A DNA stretch of 32,107 bases. Origin: SZUA-186 sp041552135. GTDB taxonomy: Bacteria; Pseudomonadota; Gammaproteobacteria; UBA9214. A program made the translations under genes and the position numbers. The stretch covers positions 1-32,107 of the forward strand of contig JBFELL010000013.1 of the NCBI GenBank assembly GCA_041552135.1. The letters are read 5' to 3'. Positions 25,497 to 32,107 of this stretch are shown piece by piece (the stretch's first letter is position 1; every line of letters starts with the position of its first letter). Below the pieces are notes generated by a model that did no database searches, was not told the origin of the DNA, and saw only the letters and a list, made by a program, of their open reading frames with translations.

Positions 25497-27068
25497 TTAT
25501 TTATTTTCGCTCAGCATCGCTTCCAGCCGGTCGCAGAACGTACTGATCACCTTGATGCGCGAGAAACGCTTGTCATTGCCCTCCACCAGGACCCATGGGG
25601 CGGAATGGGTGCTGGTGTGTTCGACGATATCGTTGACCGCCCATTCATAATCTTCCCACTTCTCGCGATTGCGCCAGTCTTCCTCGGTCAGTTTCCAGCG
25701 CTTGTGTGGCGTCTGTTCACGGGCCTTGAAACGTTCCAGCTGTTCATCCTTGGTGATATGCTCCCAGAATTTGAGCAGCAGGATACCGTGGTCCGTCAGC
25801 TGCTCCTCGAACTCGTTGATCTCCGCAAAGGCCCGCTTCCATTCCTCTTCCGTGGCGAACCCTTCAACCCGCTCCACCAGGACACGCCCGTACCAGCTGC
25901 GATCGAAAATGGTGATGCGGCCGGCTCGGGACAGGTGGCGCCAGAAACGCCACAGGTAGTGATGGGCACGTTCCTCGTCCGTTGGGGCGGCAATCGGGAT
26001 GACCTGGTAGTGGCGGGCATCCAGTGCCCGGGTAACCCGGCGGATCGCCCCGCCCTTGCCGGCGGCGTCGGGACCCTCGAACAGCAGGATGGTCGAAATC
26101 TTCTTTTTCAGCGCCTTGCGGTGCAGCAGGTTCAGCCGCGCCTGGCACGCCTTCAACTGTTTCTTGTAGTCGGGCTTGGTCAAATGCTGTGACATGTCCA
26201 GACTGGACAGCACCGTGGCCACCTGCAGCGGCCGGATTTCAGCGGCGGATGTATCCGCCTCCCCTTGCGGGACCTTCGCAGCCGGTTGCAGGTCCGCTAT
26301 CGGCTGCGGCTTGTGACTCGCCGACAGCTCCTGCAGCAACAGGTCCTTCTTGCGGACTTCCTCAAGATGCCTGGCGATTTCCTTGTGTACGATACTGCCG
26401 ACCGTCAGGCTGCGGAAACACGGGTCCACGCCCTCGACAATCGTCCAGTTCGCATGGCCGACGCTGGTACGCATGATAGTGCGTTCCGCCGCCGCCTCGA
26501 ACCGCTCGTAAATCTGCCAGTGGTCCCAGTCCCGCTGGGTGACACGCCAGCTTGTCAGCGGATCCTTCTCCAGCTTCTTCAGGCGTCGCTTCTGGGCATC
26601 GTGACTCAGGTGCATCCAGAACTTGAGGATCAGCGCACCATCATCGGCAAGGGCCTTCTCGAATGCCAGGATCCGGTCCAGCCGGTCATCGAACACGGCC
26701 ACATCATCCTTCTCGTATACCCGACGCAGTATTGGCTGGGAATACCAGGAACTCAGGAACAGGCCAATTTGCCCCTTCGGCGGCAGGTCGCGCCAGAAGC
26801 GCCAGTATTCCGGCCGCTCACGTTCTTCATCGGAAGGATCGTCATAGGCCCGCGTCCTCAGCCAGCGCGGATCCATCCACTCATTGAGCAGGTTAACGGT
26901 ATCCCCCTTGCCGCCCCCGTCCACACCCGCGAAGAGAATAATGACCGGGAAACGGGAACTTACCCTGAGATTCGCCTGCACCTCGAGCAAGGCCTGCCTT
27001 AGTATGGGTTCCCGCTGGTTGTATTCGCTCTTCGGGACCGCTTGCCCAAGCTCGGCTGTCCTGAACAT
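25497..27068 (-). CDS. pap: Polyphosphate:AMP phosphotransferase (two-domain PPK2)
   Basis: The enzyme uses polyphosphate to phosphorylate AMP to ADP. The 523-residue protein is a tandem PPK2 fusion of the class II type known from Pseudomonas and Acinetobacter PAP. The C-terminal domain is complete: Walker A GPDAAGK at 332-338 and the lid/Walker B motif FDRSWYGR at 388-395. The N-terminal domain keeps GVDGGGK (48-54) but has FLSSWYSQ (104-111) instead of FDRSWYGR, so only the second domain should be catalytic, as is usual. AGGAGG stands six bases before the ATG. The linker (about 250-290) is Ala/Pro-rich. It is divergent from the second ATP-cone/2-PGK-like kinase and lies upstream of DUF47-pit. 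Confidence 0.95.
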   Translation of the reverse strand: MFRTAELGQAVPKSEYNQREPILRQALLEVQANLRVSSRFPVIILFAGVDGGGKGDTVNLLNEWMDPRWLRTRAYDDPSDEERERPEYWRFWRDLPPKGQIGLFLSSWYSQPILRRVYEKDDVAVFDDRLDRILAFEKALADDGALILKFWMHLSHDAQKRRLKKLEKDPLTSWRVTQRDWDHWQIYERFEAAAERTIMRTSVGHANWTIVEGVDPCFRSLTVGSIVHKEIARHLEEVRKKDLLLQELSASHKPQPIADLQPAAKVPQGEADTSAAEIRPLQVATVLSSLDMSQHLTKPDYKKQLKACQARLNLLHRKALKKKISTILLFEGPDAAGKGGAIRRVTRALDARHYQVIPIAAPTDEERAHHYLWRFWRHLSRAGRITIFDRSWYGRVLVERVEGFATEEEWKRAFAEINEFEEQLTDHGILLLKFWEHITKDEQLERFKAREQTPHKRWKLTEEDWRNREKWEDYEWAVNDIVEHTSTHSAPWVLVEGNDKRFSRIKVISTFCDRLEAMLSENK

Positions 27069-27141
27069 GACTATCCTCCTGATTTTCGACCTGCAATCTT
27101 GTTACACTTTAAGCGGAATCCACAAATCCGATATCATTTAT

Positions 27142-27159
27142 GGTAACAGCCTTGTTACC
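27142..27159. promoter_or_regulatory. GGTAACA inverted repeat between pap and the second kinase gene
   Basis: GGTAACA and TGTTACC are perfect 7-bp arms around GCCT, in the 132-bp divergent promoter region. A further TGTTACA lies at 27100. The same GGTAACA heptamer occurs in the Pho-box-like repeat before pstS. Confidence 0.4.
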
Positions 27160-27200
27160 TGTCTGGATGCTCCAGTCAGGATAGGCCAACAGGATGAGGC

Positions 27201-28391
27201 ATGGCAAAGATTCTTATCGAAGACCAGGAGGAAAATACCCTCGTCCCCTTCCTGCGTGGCATTTTGATCCGCTCCCTGCAGGATGCAGGGTTGCCCTTCA
27301 CGGATGCCTATGATCTTGCTACGGCGATACGCAATGAACTCGGTGATGAAACCCAGCTAACCACGGATGAACTGCGCCAGCGGGTCATCCAACTGCTCAA
27401 GAACCGAACGAGTCAGGAGGTAAGCTCTCGTTACGAAACGAAGAAAAAAGACCTTGCCATCCAGGTGGAACAGCGAGACGGACAGCTAACGCCCTTTTAC
27501 CGACTCGAATACCAGAACACCCTGGAGACTATCGGCCTCACTTCGGAAGAGGCCGCGATGATTGTGGCAACCGTCCACCAGAAACTGCTTGATCAGCGTC
27601 TGGAAACCATTACATCCAAGCACCTGGGTGAACTGACCTACACCTATCTGATGCAGTCAAGCGAGCTGGGACCGGCAGTCGCCCACCGCTGGCTGGTCTG
27701 GCGTGATTTTGTCAACAGCGGCCGGCCGCTTATTTATCTCATCGGCGGCACGGCCGGTTGCGGCAAAAGCACCATTGCCACTATCCTCGCAAGCCGCCTG
27801 GATATTGTGCGCAGCCAGTCGACGGACATGTTGCGCGAGGTCATGCGCACCATGCTGCCCAAGCAACTGCTGCCGGTCTTGCACACCTCGTCATTTACCG
27901 CCTGGACGGCACTGCCCGAACAACCCGAAGGATTCAGGGAGGATCCGGAGACGCTGCTGATAAATGGCTATCGAAGCCAGGCAGATTTGCTATCTGTCGC
28001 GATTGAGGCCGTTATTCAGCGAGCGCTGAGTGAACGGGTATCGCTGATCCTGGAGGGTGTCCATATCCACCCGGCATTCGTGGAAAAATTGACAGGCAAC
28101 GATGACGCAATCGTCATGCCCTTCATGCTTGGCATGCTGAAGCGCAAACAGCTGCAGCGCAGAATACGCGGCCGGGGAACCGATGTGCCACAGCGCCGCG
28201 CGGACCGCTATCTGCGGCATTTTGATGAAATCTGGGGATTACAGTCCTATCTGCTGTCAGAGGCCGATCGCGCGAATATCCCGATTGTCATCAACAACAG
28301 CCGGGACAAGGTATTCCGGGAAATCATGCGCATCACCATCGAGACCCTGGCAAAGGATTTCAATAATACACCGAAGGCTGTCTTTGCATGA
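27201..28391 (+). CDS. ATP-cone / 2-phosphoglycerate-kinase-like P-loop kinase, copy 2
   Basis: This paralogue of the protein encoded at 12543 also has 396 residues, with the same domain order: ATP-cone-like region at about 16-66 (FLRGILIRSLQDAGLPF), a second cone-like repeat at about 98-150, Walker A GGTAGCGKST at 182-191, RSQSTDMLREV, LILEGVH, and RYLRHFDEIWGLQSYLLSEAD. By eye identity with copy 1 is roughly 40%, highest in the kinase core, so this is an old duplication, not a recent one. AGGATGAGG precedes the ATG. It is divergent from pap, mirroring the placement of copy 1 beside ppk1. Function by analogy would be phosphorylation of 2-phosphoglycerate or a related small phosphoester. Confidence 0.82.
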   Translation: MAKILIEDQEENTLVPFLRGILIRSLQDAGLPFTDAYDLATAIRNELGDETQLTTDELRQRVIQLLKNRTSQEVSSRYETKKKDLAIQVEQRDGQLTPFYRLEYQNTLETIGLTSEEAAMIVATVHQKLLDQRLETITSKHLGELTYTYLMQSSELGPAVAHRWLVWRDFVNSGRPLIYLIGGTAGCGKSTIATILASRLDIVRSQSTDMLREVMRTMLPKQLLPVLHTSSFTAWTALPEQPEGFREDPETLLINGYRSQADLLSVAIEAVIQRALSERVSLILEGVHIHPAFVEKLTGNDDAIVMPFMLGMLKRKQLQRRIRGRGTDVPQRRADRYLRHFDEIWGLQSYLLSEADRANIPIVINNSRDKVFREIMRITIETLAKDFNNTPKAVFA

Positions 28392-28487
28392 TTCGGAAAG
28401 GGGCAAGCCACATTCCTGAGAGAAAATCGCCACAGTCTGACCAGGACCATGCCTGCGTCCGAAACAAGGGCATCATTAAAGACGGGG

Positions 28488-28511
28488 CCTGTGCTGGTCT
28501 CCAGACACAGG
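28488..28511 (+). other. Strong nested stem-loop in the leader of the CBS-transporter operon
   Basis: CCTGTGCTGG pairs with CCAG-a-CACAGG around a TCT loop: ten base pairs with one bulged A. No T-tract follows. It could stabilise or regulate the mRNA of the operon starting at 28630, or mark the 3' end of the kinase transcript. The rest of the 28392-28629 gap shows no gene. Confidence 0.35.
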
Positions 28512-28629
28512 TCAAAGGTGGTCGCGCCGGGAAAGGATTCCGGGCATGCTGTTGAGGTGGTCGGACGTATACGATCCGCATACCCACTCGAACAGCAGTT
28601 ACAAATAACAGGCAGAAGAGCATGCAGCC

Positions 28630-29193
28630 ATGACAACCGACAGTATCATGACTTACCGCGTGATCACGCTGCAGCCATCCGACAGGGTGATCGATGCCCT
28701 GCAGGTCATGCACCGGCATCATGTACGCAACCTGCCCGTGGTAGACGGGAACGGTTCCTTCATCGGGTTGTTCGGCGTTCGCCGCCTGAGCCGTTTGCTG
28801 CTGCCCAAAGCCGCCCGCGACCTGAACCGCTACAGCATCACGGATCTCAGCTTTCTGCCCGACGAGACAGAGCAGATAAGGAATCGATGGCAGCATGTTG
28901 CCTCACGACCCGTCTCGGAATTTCTGGAGAAAGAGAAAAAACTCCTCTTTTGCACACCGGATACCACCTTTCCGCAGCTGCTGGAACTCATTGACCGCAG
29001 CAAGGATTCCAGCCTGCCGGTCATTGTTATCGAGGGAAAAACCCGGAAGCTGGTCGGCATGGTCTCGGCCTGGGACATCCTGGAGGGAATTATCATGAGG
29101 CTGCTGGTTAAAGACTCCGCACTGGACCCTGAAGCAACCGACGGCCGGGAATCTGGCGGGGCCACCACTGGCCAGCCATCAGGCGACCGGTAG
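28630..29193 (+). CDS. Two-CBS-domain protein
   Basis: This soluble protein has 187 residues. The first CBS domain (about 1-60: MTTDSIMTYRVITLQPSD, then VRNLPVVDGNGSFIGLFGVRRL) and the second (about 93-157: PVSEFLEKEKK, then SLPVIVIEGKTRKLVGMVSAWDIL) are both recognisable, separated by a helical insert. CBS pairs usually bind adenine nucleotides and report energy status. It is followed by an ion transporter gene after 12 bp and a second CBS gene after that, so it is probably a regulatory subunit of the transporter. The C-terminus (about 160-187) is unstructured and Gly/Thr-rich. Confidence 0.87.
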   Translation: MTTDSIMTYRVITLQPSDRVIDALQVMHRHHVRNLPVVDGNGSFIGLFGVRRLSRLLLPKAARDLNRYSITDLSFLPDETEQIRNRWQHVASRPVSEFLEKEKKLLFCTPDTTFPQLLELIDRSKDSSLPVIVIEGKTRKLVGMVSAWDILEGIIMRLLVKDSALDPEATDGRESGGATTGQPSGDR

Positions 29194-29205
29194 GCCGGAC
29201 TGGGC

Positions 29206-30549
29206 ATGCACGGTTCCGAAGAAATTGCTAGCCGGGTAATCTTTGGCTGGGATCCGCTCTGGGTCGCCTCCATCCTGTTTGTTTTCACCTACGCCGTCAT
29301 CATTTCGGAAAAGATCAACCGGGCTATCGTATCCCTGCTGGGTGCCGGCCTGATGATCATTCTGGGCATTATCAACCAGCAGACGGCCATCAGCGGCATT
29401 GATTTCAACACCCTTGGCCTGCTGACCGGGATGATGGTCATTGTGGCCATCACGAAACGCAGCGGTGTTTTCCAGTTTATCGCCGTGTGGTCCGCGAAAA
29501 AGGTCAATGCACGTCCCTGGGGAATACTGGTCATGCTTTCCCTGGTTACAGCGGTCTTCTCCGCCCTGCTCGATAATGTCACCACAGTCCTGCTGATCGC
29601 GCCGGTGACATTGCTGATCTGCCACGAGCTTGAGCTTAGTCCCTACCCCTATCTCTTCTCCGAGATTTTCGCCTCCAATATCGGTGGAACGGCGACCCTG
29701 ATTGGCGATCCACCCAATATCATGATCGGCTCGGCGGTACCGCTGACCTTCAACGATTTCATCCTTAACCTGGCCCCCATAATACCGGTAATCCTGCTGC
29801 TAACACTGGGGATTTTCTATCTCGTCTGGGGGCGCCGCCTGAAGGCAACGGATGCCGCACGCAACCGTATTATGCGGTTCAAGGAAAGGGAAGCCATTAC
29901 GGATCCAAGGTTGCTGAAGCAGTCATTACTGGTGCTTGCCCTGGTTATCGCGGGATTTGTCATGGCACATCCGCTGCATCTCGAGCCGGCAACAATTGCC
30001 ATGTTCGGCGCTGCGCTGCTGCTGCTGCTGTCAAACCTGAGAAACGGGGCCGAAGAGCAATCCGAAGATGTCCACAATACCTTTGGCGAGGTAGAGTGGG
30101 TGACGATATTCTTTTTCATCGGCCTGTTCATTGCGGTCAAGGGCATTGAAGAGGCCGGCGCACTGAAAATGCTCGCCGATTATGCGCTCAACCTGACTGG
30201 CGGGGACATGACTCTGACGGCAATGACCATACTCTGGGTGTCGGCCATTGTATCGGCCATCGTGGACAATATACCCTTTGTCGCCACCATGATCCCGCTG
30301 ATCAAGTCAATGGCGCCCACCTTCGGCGGCGCCGAGAACCTGCTGCCATTGTGGTGGTCACTGGCACTGGGCGCGTGTCTGGGCGGCAACGGCTCGCTGG
30401 TCGGGGCCAGCGCCAACCTGATCGTCGCCGGTTTTGCCGAACGCGCGGGACACCGTATCCGCTTTCTCCCTTTCATGGCAGCCGCCTTCCCCTTGATGAT
30501 ACTCAGCGTCATGATTGCCAGCGTCTATGTTTACCTTCGCTACCTGTAG
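29206..30549 (+). CDS. ArsB/NhaD-type ion transporter (IT superfamily)
   Basis: The 447-residue membrane protein has about eleven hydrophobic segments and belongs to the ion transporter superfamily that includes ArsB, NhaD and the human P protein. The family motifs ALLDNVTTVLLIAPVT (near residue 125) and EIFASNIGGTATLIGDPPNIMIG (near 160) are present, and the second repeat has VSAIVDNIPFVATMIPL and GGNGSLVGASANLIVAG. Substrate cannot be read from sequence: Na+/H+ exchange and organic or inorganic anion transport are both possible. It lies between two CBS-domain genes with gaps of 12 and 9 bp, which argues for nucleotide-gated control. Confidence 0.88.
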   Translation: MHGSEEIASRVIFGWDPLWVASILFVFTYAVIISEKINRAIVSLLGAGLMIILGIINQQTAISGIDFNTLGLLTGMMVIVAITKRSGVFQFIAVWSAKKVNARPWGILVMLSLVTAVFSALLDNVTTVLLIAPVTLLICHELELSPYPYLFSEIFASNIGGTATLIGDPPNIMIGSAVPLTFNDFILNLAPIIPVILLLTLGIFYLVWGRRLKATDAARNRIMRFKEREAITDPRLLKQSLLVLALVIAGFVMAHPLHLEPATIAMFGAALLLLLSNLRNGAEEQSEDVHNTFGEVEWVTIFFFIGLFIAVKGIEEAGALKMLADYALNLTGGDMTLTAMTILWVSAIVSAIVDNIPFVATMIPLIKSMAPTFGGAENLLPLWWSLALGACLGGNGSLVGASANLIVAGFAERAGHRIRFLPFMAAAFPLMILSVMIASVYVYLRYL

Positions 30550-30558
30550 GCGCTGCCA

Positions 30559-31014
30559 ATGAAACTGAAACAGATGCTCATCCCGACAATAACTGCCACT
30601 TCCGGAATGTCCGTGAGAGAACTCTTCGCAGAATGCAGCCGGGCGAACATTCCTGCCCTGCCTTTCTGCACCAAGACGGGCCGGATCAGGGGCCGCGTCA
30701 CCCTGAAGAACATCCTCAAAATGTCCTGCCTTCCCGAGTATGTGGTCGAGACCGCCCGGATCCTGGGTGATCAGTTGTCCTGCACGGCTGACCTGGAGGC
30801 CAAGGCCGGGGAATTACTCGACAATCCGGTGGATCCCTATGTGCAGGAGCCGCATCTCAGCATCAACTCCGATGCCTCTGCCATCAAGGCACTGGCCATT
30901 ATGGAACAGAACGACACAAGCTACCTGTTCGTCGTCGATGAAGGTAAATACCGGGGTATCGTGACGATCCAGGGCCTGGCAAGGACGCTCGCAGCACTGG
31001 ACCGGCAACAGTGA
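30559..31014 (+). CDS. Small CBS-domain protein
   Basis: The 151-residue protein has two CBS motifs: MKLKQMLIPTITATSGMSVRELF with IPALPFCTKTGRIRGRVTLKNIL (about 1-55), and PYVQEPHLSINSDASAIKAL with TSYLFVVDEGKYRGIVTIQGL (about 90-145). It begins nine bases after the transporter stop and is surely in the same operon. It is only distantly similar to the CBS protein at 28630, so the pair may form a heteromeric regulator around the transporter. No membrane segment or signal peptide. Confidence 0.84.
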   Translation: MKLKQMLIPTITATSGMSVRELFAECSRANIPALPFCTKTGRIRGRVTLKNILKMSCLPEYVVETARILGDQLSCTADLEAKAGELLDNPVDPYVQEPHLSINSDASAIKALAIMEQNDTSYLFVVDEGKYRGIVTIQGLARTLAALDRQQ

Positions 31015-31508
31015 CGCTGACGCGTACAGCTGACAACGCGAGCATACAGGCCTCACAGCAAGCCTCGTGACGACAGTTAGTCGGCTGACACAGGAAATCG
31101 AACATCCATACGGGAATGGCGGCCCCCGGAGGTGCCTGCGCAACATACCCGGAGAGTGTCGCCAGGCAGGTCGCGGCTAACAACGGTCAACCGGAAATCC
31201 CCTCCCGCAGGTATCCATACAGGCCGGCTGCAGCTGTCAGCTACGATCCGGGCTACCACACCAGCCGAACGGCAACACGACCGGCCGCAAACAACGACCC
31301 GGAAAAATCCCATCGCCCGGATACCGCTAACTTACCGTAACAAAACGGTAACATTCGGCGAATATACTGTGGTCGCCGTTATTGGCAGGTTGATGCTGTG
31401 AACTGATGGTGCCGGAAACCATAACAGCTGCGAACCGGCAAGCGGGCATGTAGCGCTCGAAACGGCATCCGAAATCTGACAAATTGTCATTCAACAGGAC
31501 CTGAGCAT
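31015..31508. other. Intergenic region in front of pstS
   Basis: This 494-bp gap has no supported gene. Its first 300 bp show nothing recognisable; the part from about 31335 carries the predicted Pho-regulated promoter, and a leader of about 135 bases follows. Confidence 0.6.
31335..31368 (+). promoter_or_regulatory. Pho-box-like repeat and -10 of pstS
   Basis: CCGTAAC and CGGTAAC(A) form a direct repeat with 11-bp periodicity (from 31335 and 31346), the geometry of a PhoB binding site. TATACT at 31363-31368 is a good -10 about ten bases downstream, and no separate -35 is seen, as in PhoB-activated promoters. Confidence 0.55.
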
Positions 31509-32107
31509 ATGAATCTCAAACTCGTTCTTACGACATCGCTGATGGTATCCGCCCTGCTCGCCGGGGCCACCTCGCAGGCACGCACCCTGATCCAGAACAA
31601 GGGCTCCGACACCCTAGTGAACGTCGCCCAGGCCTGGGCAGAGGCCTATCCCGAGGTCAATCCCGACGTGGCCGTTGCCGTTTCGGGCGGCGGATCCGGC
31701 ACCGGCATTGCGGCCATGATCAACGGCACGGTGGACATCGCCAACGCCAGCCGCAAGATGAAGGACAAGGAAAAGGCGCTGGCCGAGAAAAATGGCCAGA
31801 ACCCGGTCGAGCACGTCGTCGGCTTTGATGCCCTGGCGGTGTTCATTCACAAGGACAACCCGGTGAAGTCCATGACGCTGGCCCAGCTGAAGGACATCTA
31901 CACCCGCAAGCCCAAGGTCAAGAAGTGGTCGGACATGGGCATCACTGTTCCCGGCTGCAAGGACGAAATCGTCGTGGTCAGCCGCCAGAACAACTCCGGC
32001 ACCTATGCCTATTTCCGCAAGGCGGTTCTCGGCAAGGCGCGGGACTACCGCATGGGGACCCGCGATATGTACGGCTCGAAGGACGTTGTCGATCTGGTCG
32101 AGAAAAC
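31509..32107 (+). CDS. pstS: PstS phosphate-binding protein, 3' end beyond the window
   Basis: The first 199 residues of a periplasmic substrate-binding protein of the phosphate ABC transporter. It has a signal peptide with cleavage after the TSQA-type end near residue 24, then TLIQNKGSDTLVNVAQAWAEAY, the phosphate-loop SGGGSGTGIAAMINGTVDIANASR, and NNSGTYAYFRKAVLG. The ATG at 31509 has AGGAC eight bases upstream. The gene continues past the right edge; pstC, pstA and pstB would be expected next. A Pho-box-like promoter upstream fits induction by phosphate starvation. This branch has GSDT in place of the E. coli GAST, as in the PstS group common in non-enteric proteobacteria. Confidence 0.93.
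   Translation, partial: MNLKLVLTTSLMVSALLAGATSQARTLIQNKGSDTLVNVAQAWAEAYPEVNPDVAVAVSGGGSGTGIAAMINGTVDIANASRKMKDKEKALAEKNGQNPVEHVVGFDALAVFIHKDNPVKSMTLAQLKDIYTRKPKVKKWSDMGITVPGCKDEIVVVSRQNNSGTYAYFRKAVLGKARDYRMGTRDMYGSKDVVDLVEK

Overview
The window is typical gammaproteobacterial chromosome: GC-rich, densely coded, with short intergenic gaps. The EF-P / EpmA / EpmB lysine-modification set, a FimX-type c-di-GMP protein, PPK1 together with a two-domain polyphosphate:AMP phosphotransferase, and FNR/ANR-type operator sequences all point to Gammaproteobacteria, perhaps a Chromatiales-like lineage. The lineage is inference from gene content only. I see no rRNA, tRNA, CRISPR array, phage gene or insertion sequence.

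Left part (1-11.5 kb): the 5' end of trmJ cut by the window edge, then epmA and efp on the minus strand, and epmB divergent from efp. Next come a PilZ-like protein, a GNAT acetyltransferase, a FimX-like REC-PAS-GGDEF-EAL protein whose catalytic motifs are all degenerate, a DUF1015 protein, and a membrane-bound class III nucleotide cyclase whose 3' end overlaps a lipoprotein gene. This is largely a translation-factor block followed by a cyclic-nucleotide signalling block.

Middle part (11.5-20 kb): a histidine phosphatase, then a 396-aa kinase with ATP-cone-like and 2-phosphoglycerate-kinase-like regions, ppk1, a universal stress protein, a Na+/phosphate cotransporter with a PhoU-like tail, and a convergent CorB/HlyC-type CBS membrane protein. 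The ppk1 promoter carries a perfect TTGAT-N4-ATCAA box placed as in class II FNR-dependent promoters.

Repeat-rich gap (about 19.85-20.78 kb) and right part: a gene-poor stretch with several dispersed palindromes precedes a half-size TMEM165/GDT1 transporter and a DODA-type dioxygenase. A 43-bp palindromic repeat lies on both sides of this gene pair in opposite orientation. After an orphan P-loop NTPase come pit, its PhoU-like DUF47 partner and pap on the minus strand, and divergently a second copy of the ATP-cone/2-PGK-like kinase. A CBS protein, an ArsB/NhaD-type transporter and a second CBS protein form a tight operon. The window ends inside pstS, whose upstream region holds a Pho-box-like direct repeat with a good -10.

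The unifying theme from 12.5 kb onward is phosphate uptake and polyphosphate storage: Na/Pi symporter, Pit, Pst, PPK1 and PAP, with the two paralogous 2-PGK-like kinases each sitting next to a polyphosphate enzyme. That repeated pairing, the FNR-type sites at ppk1 and the DUF47-pit operon, and the structured leader before the first kinase are the most promising undescribed features.
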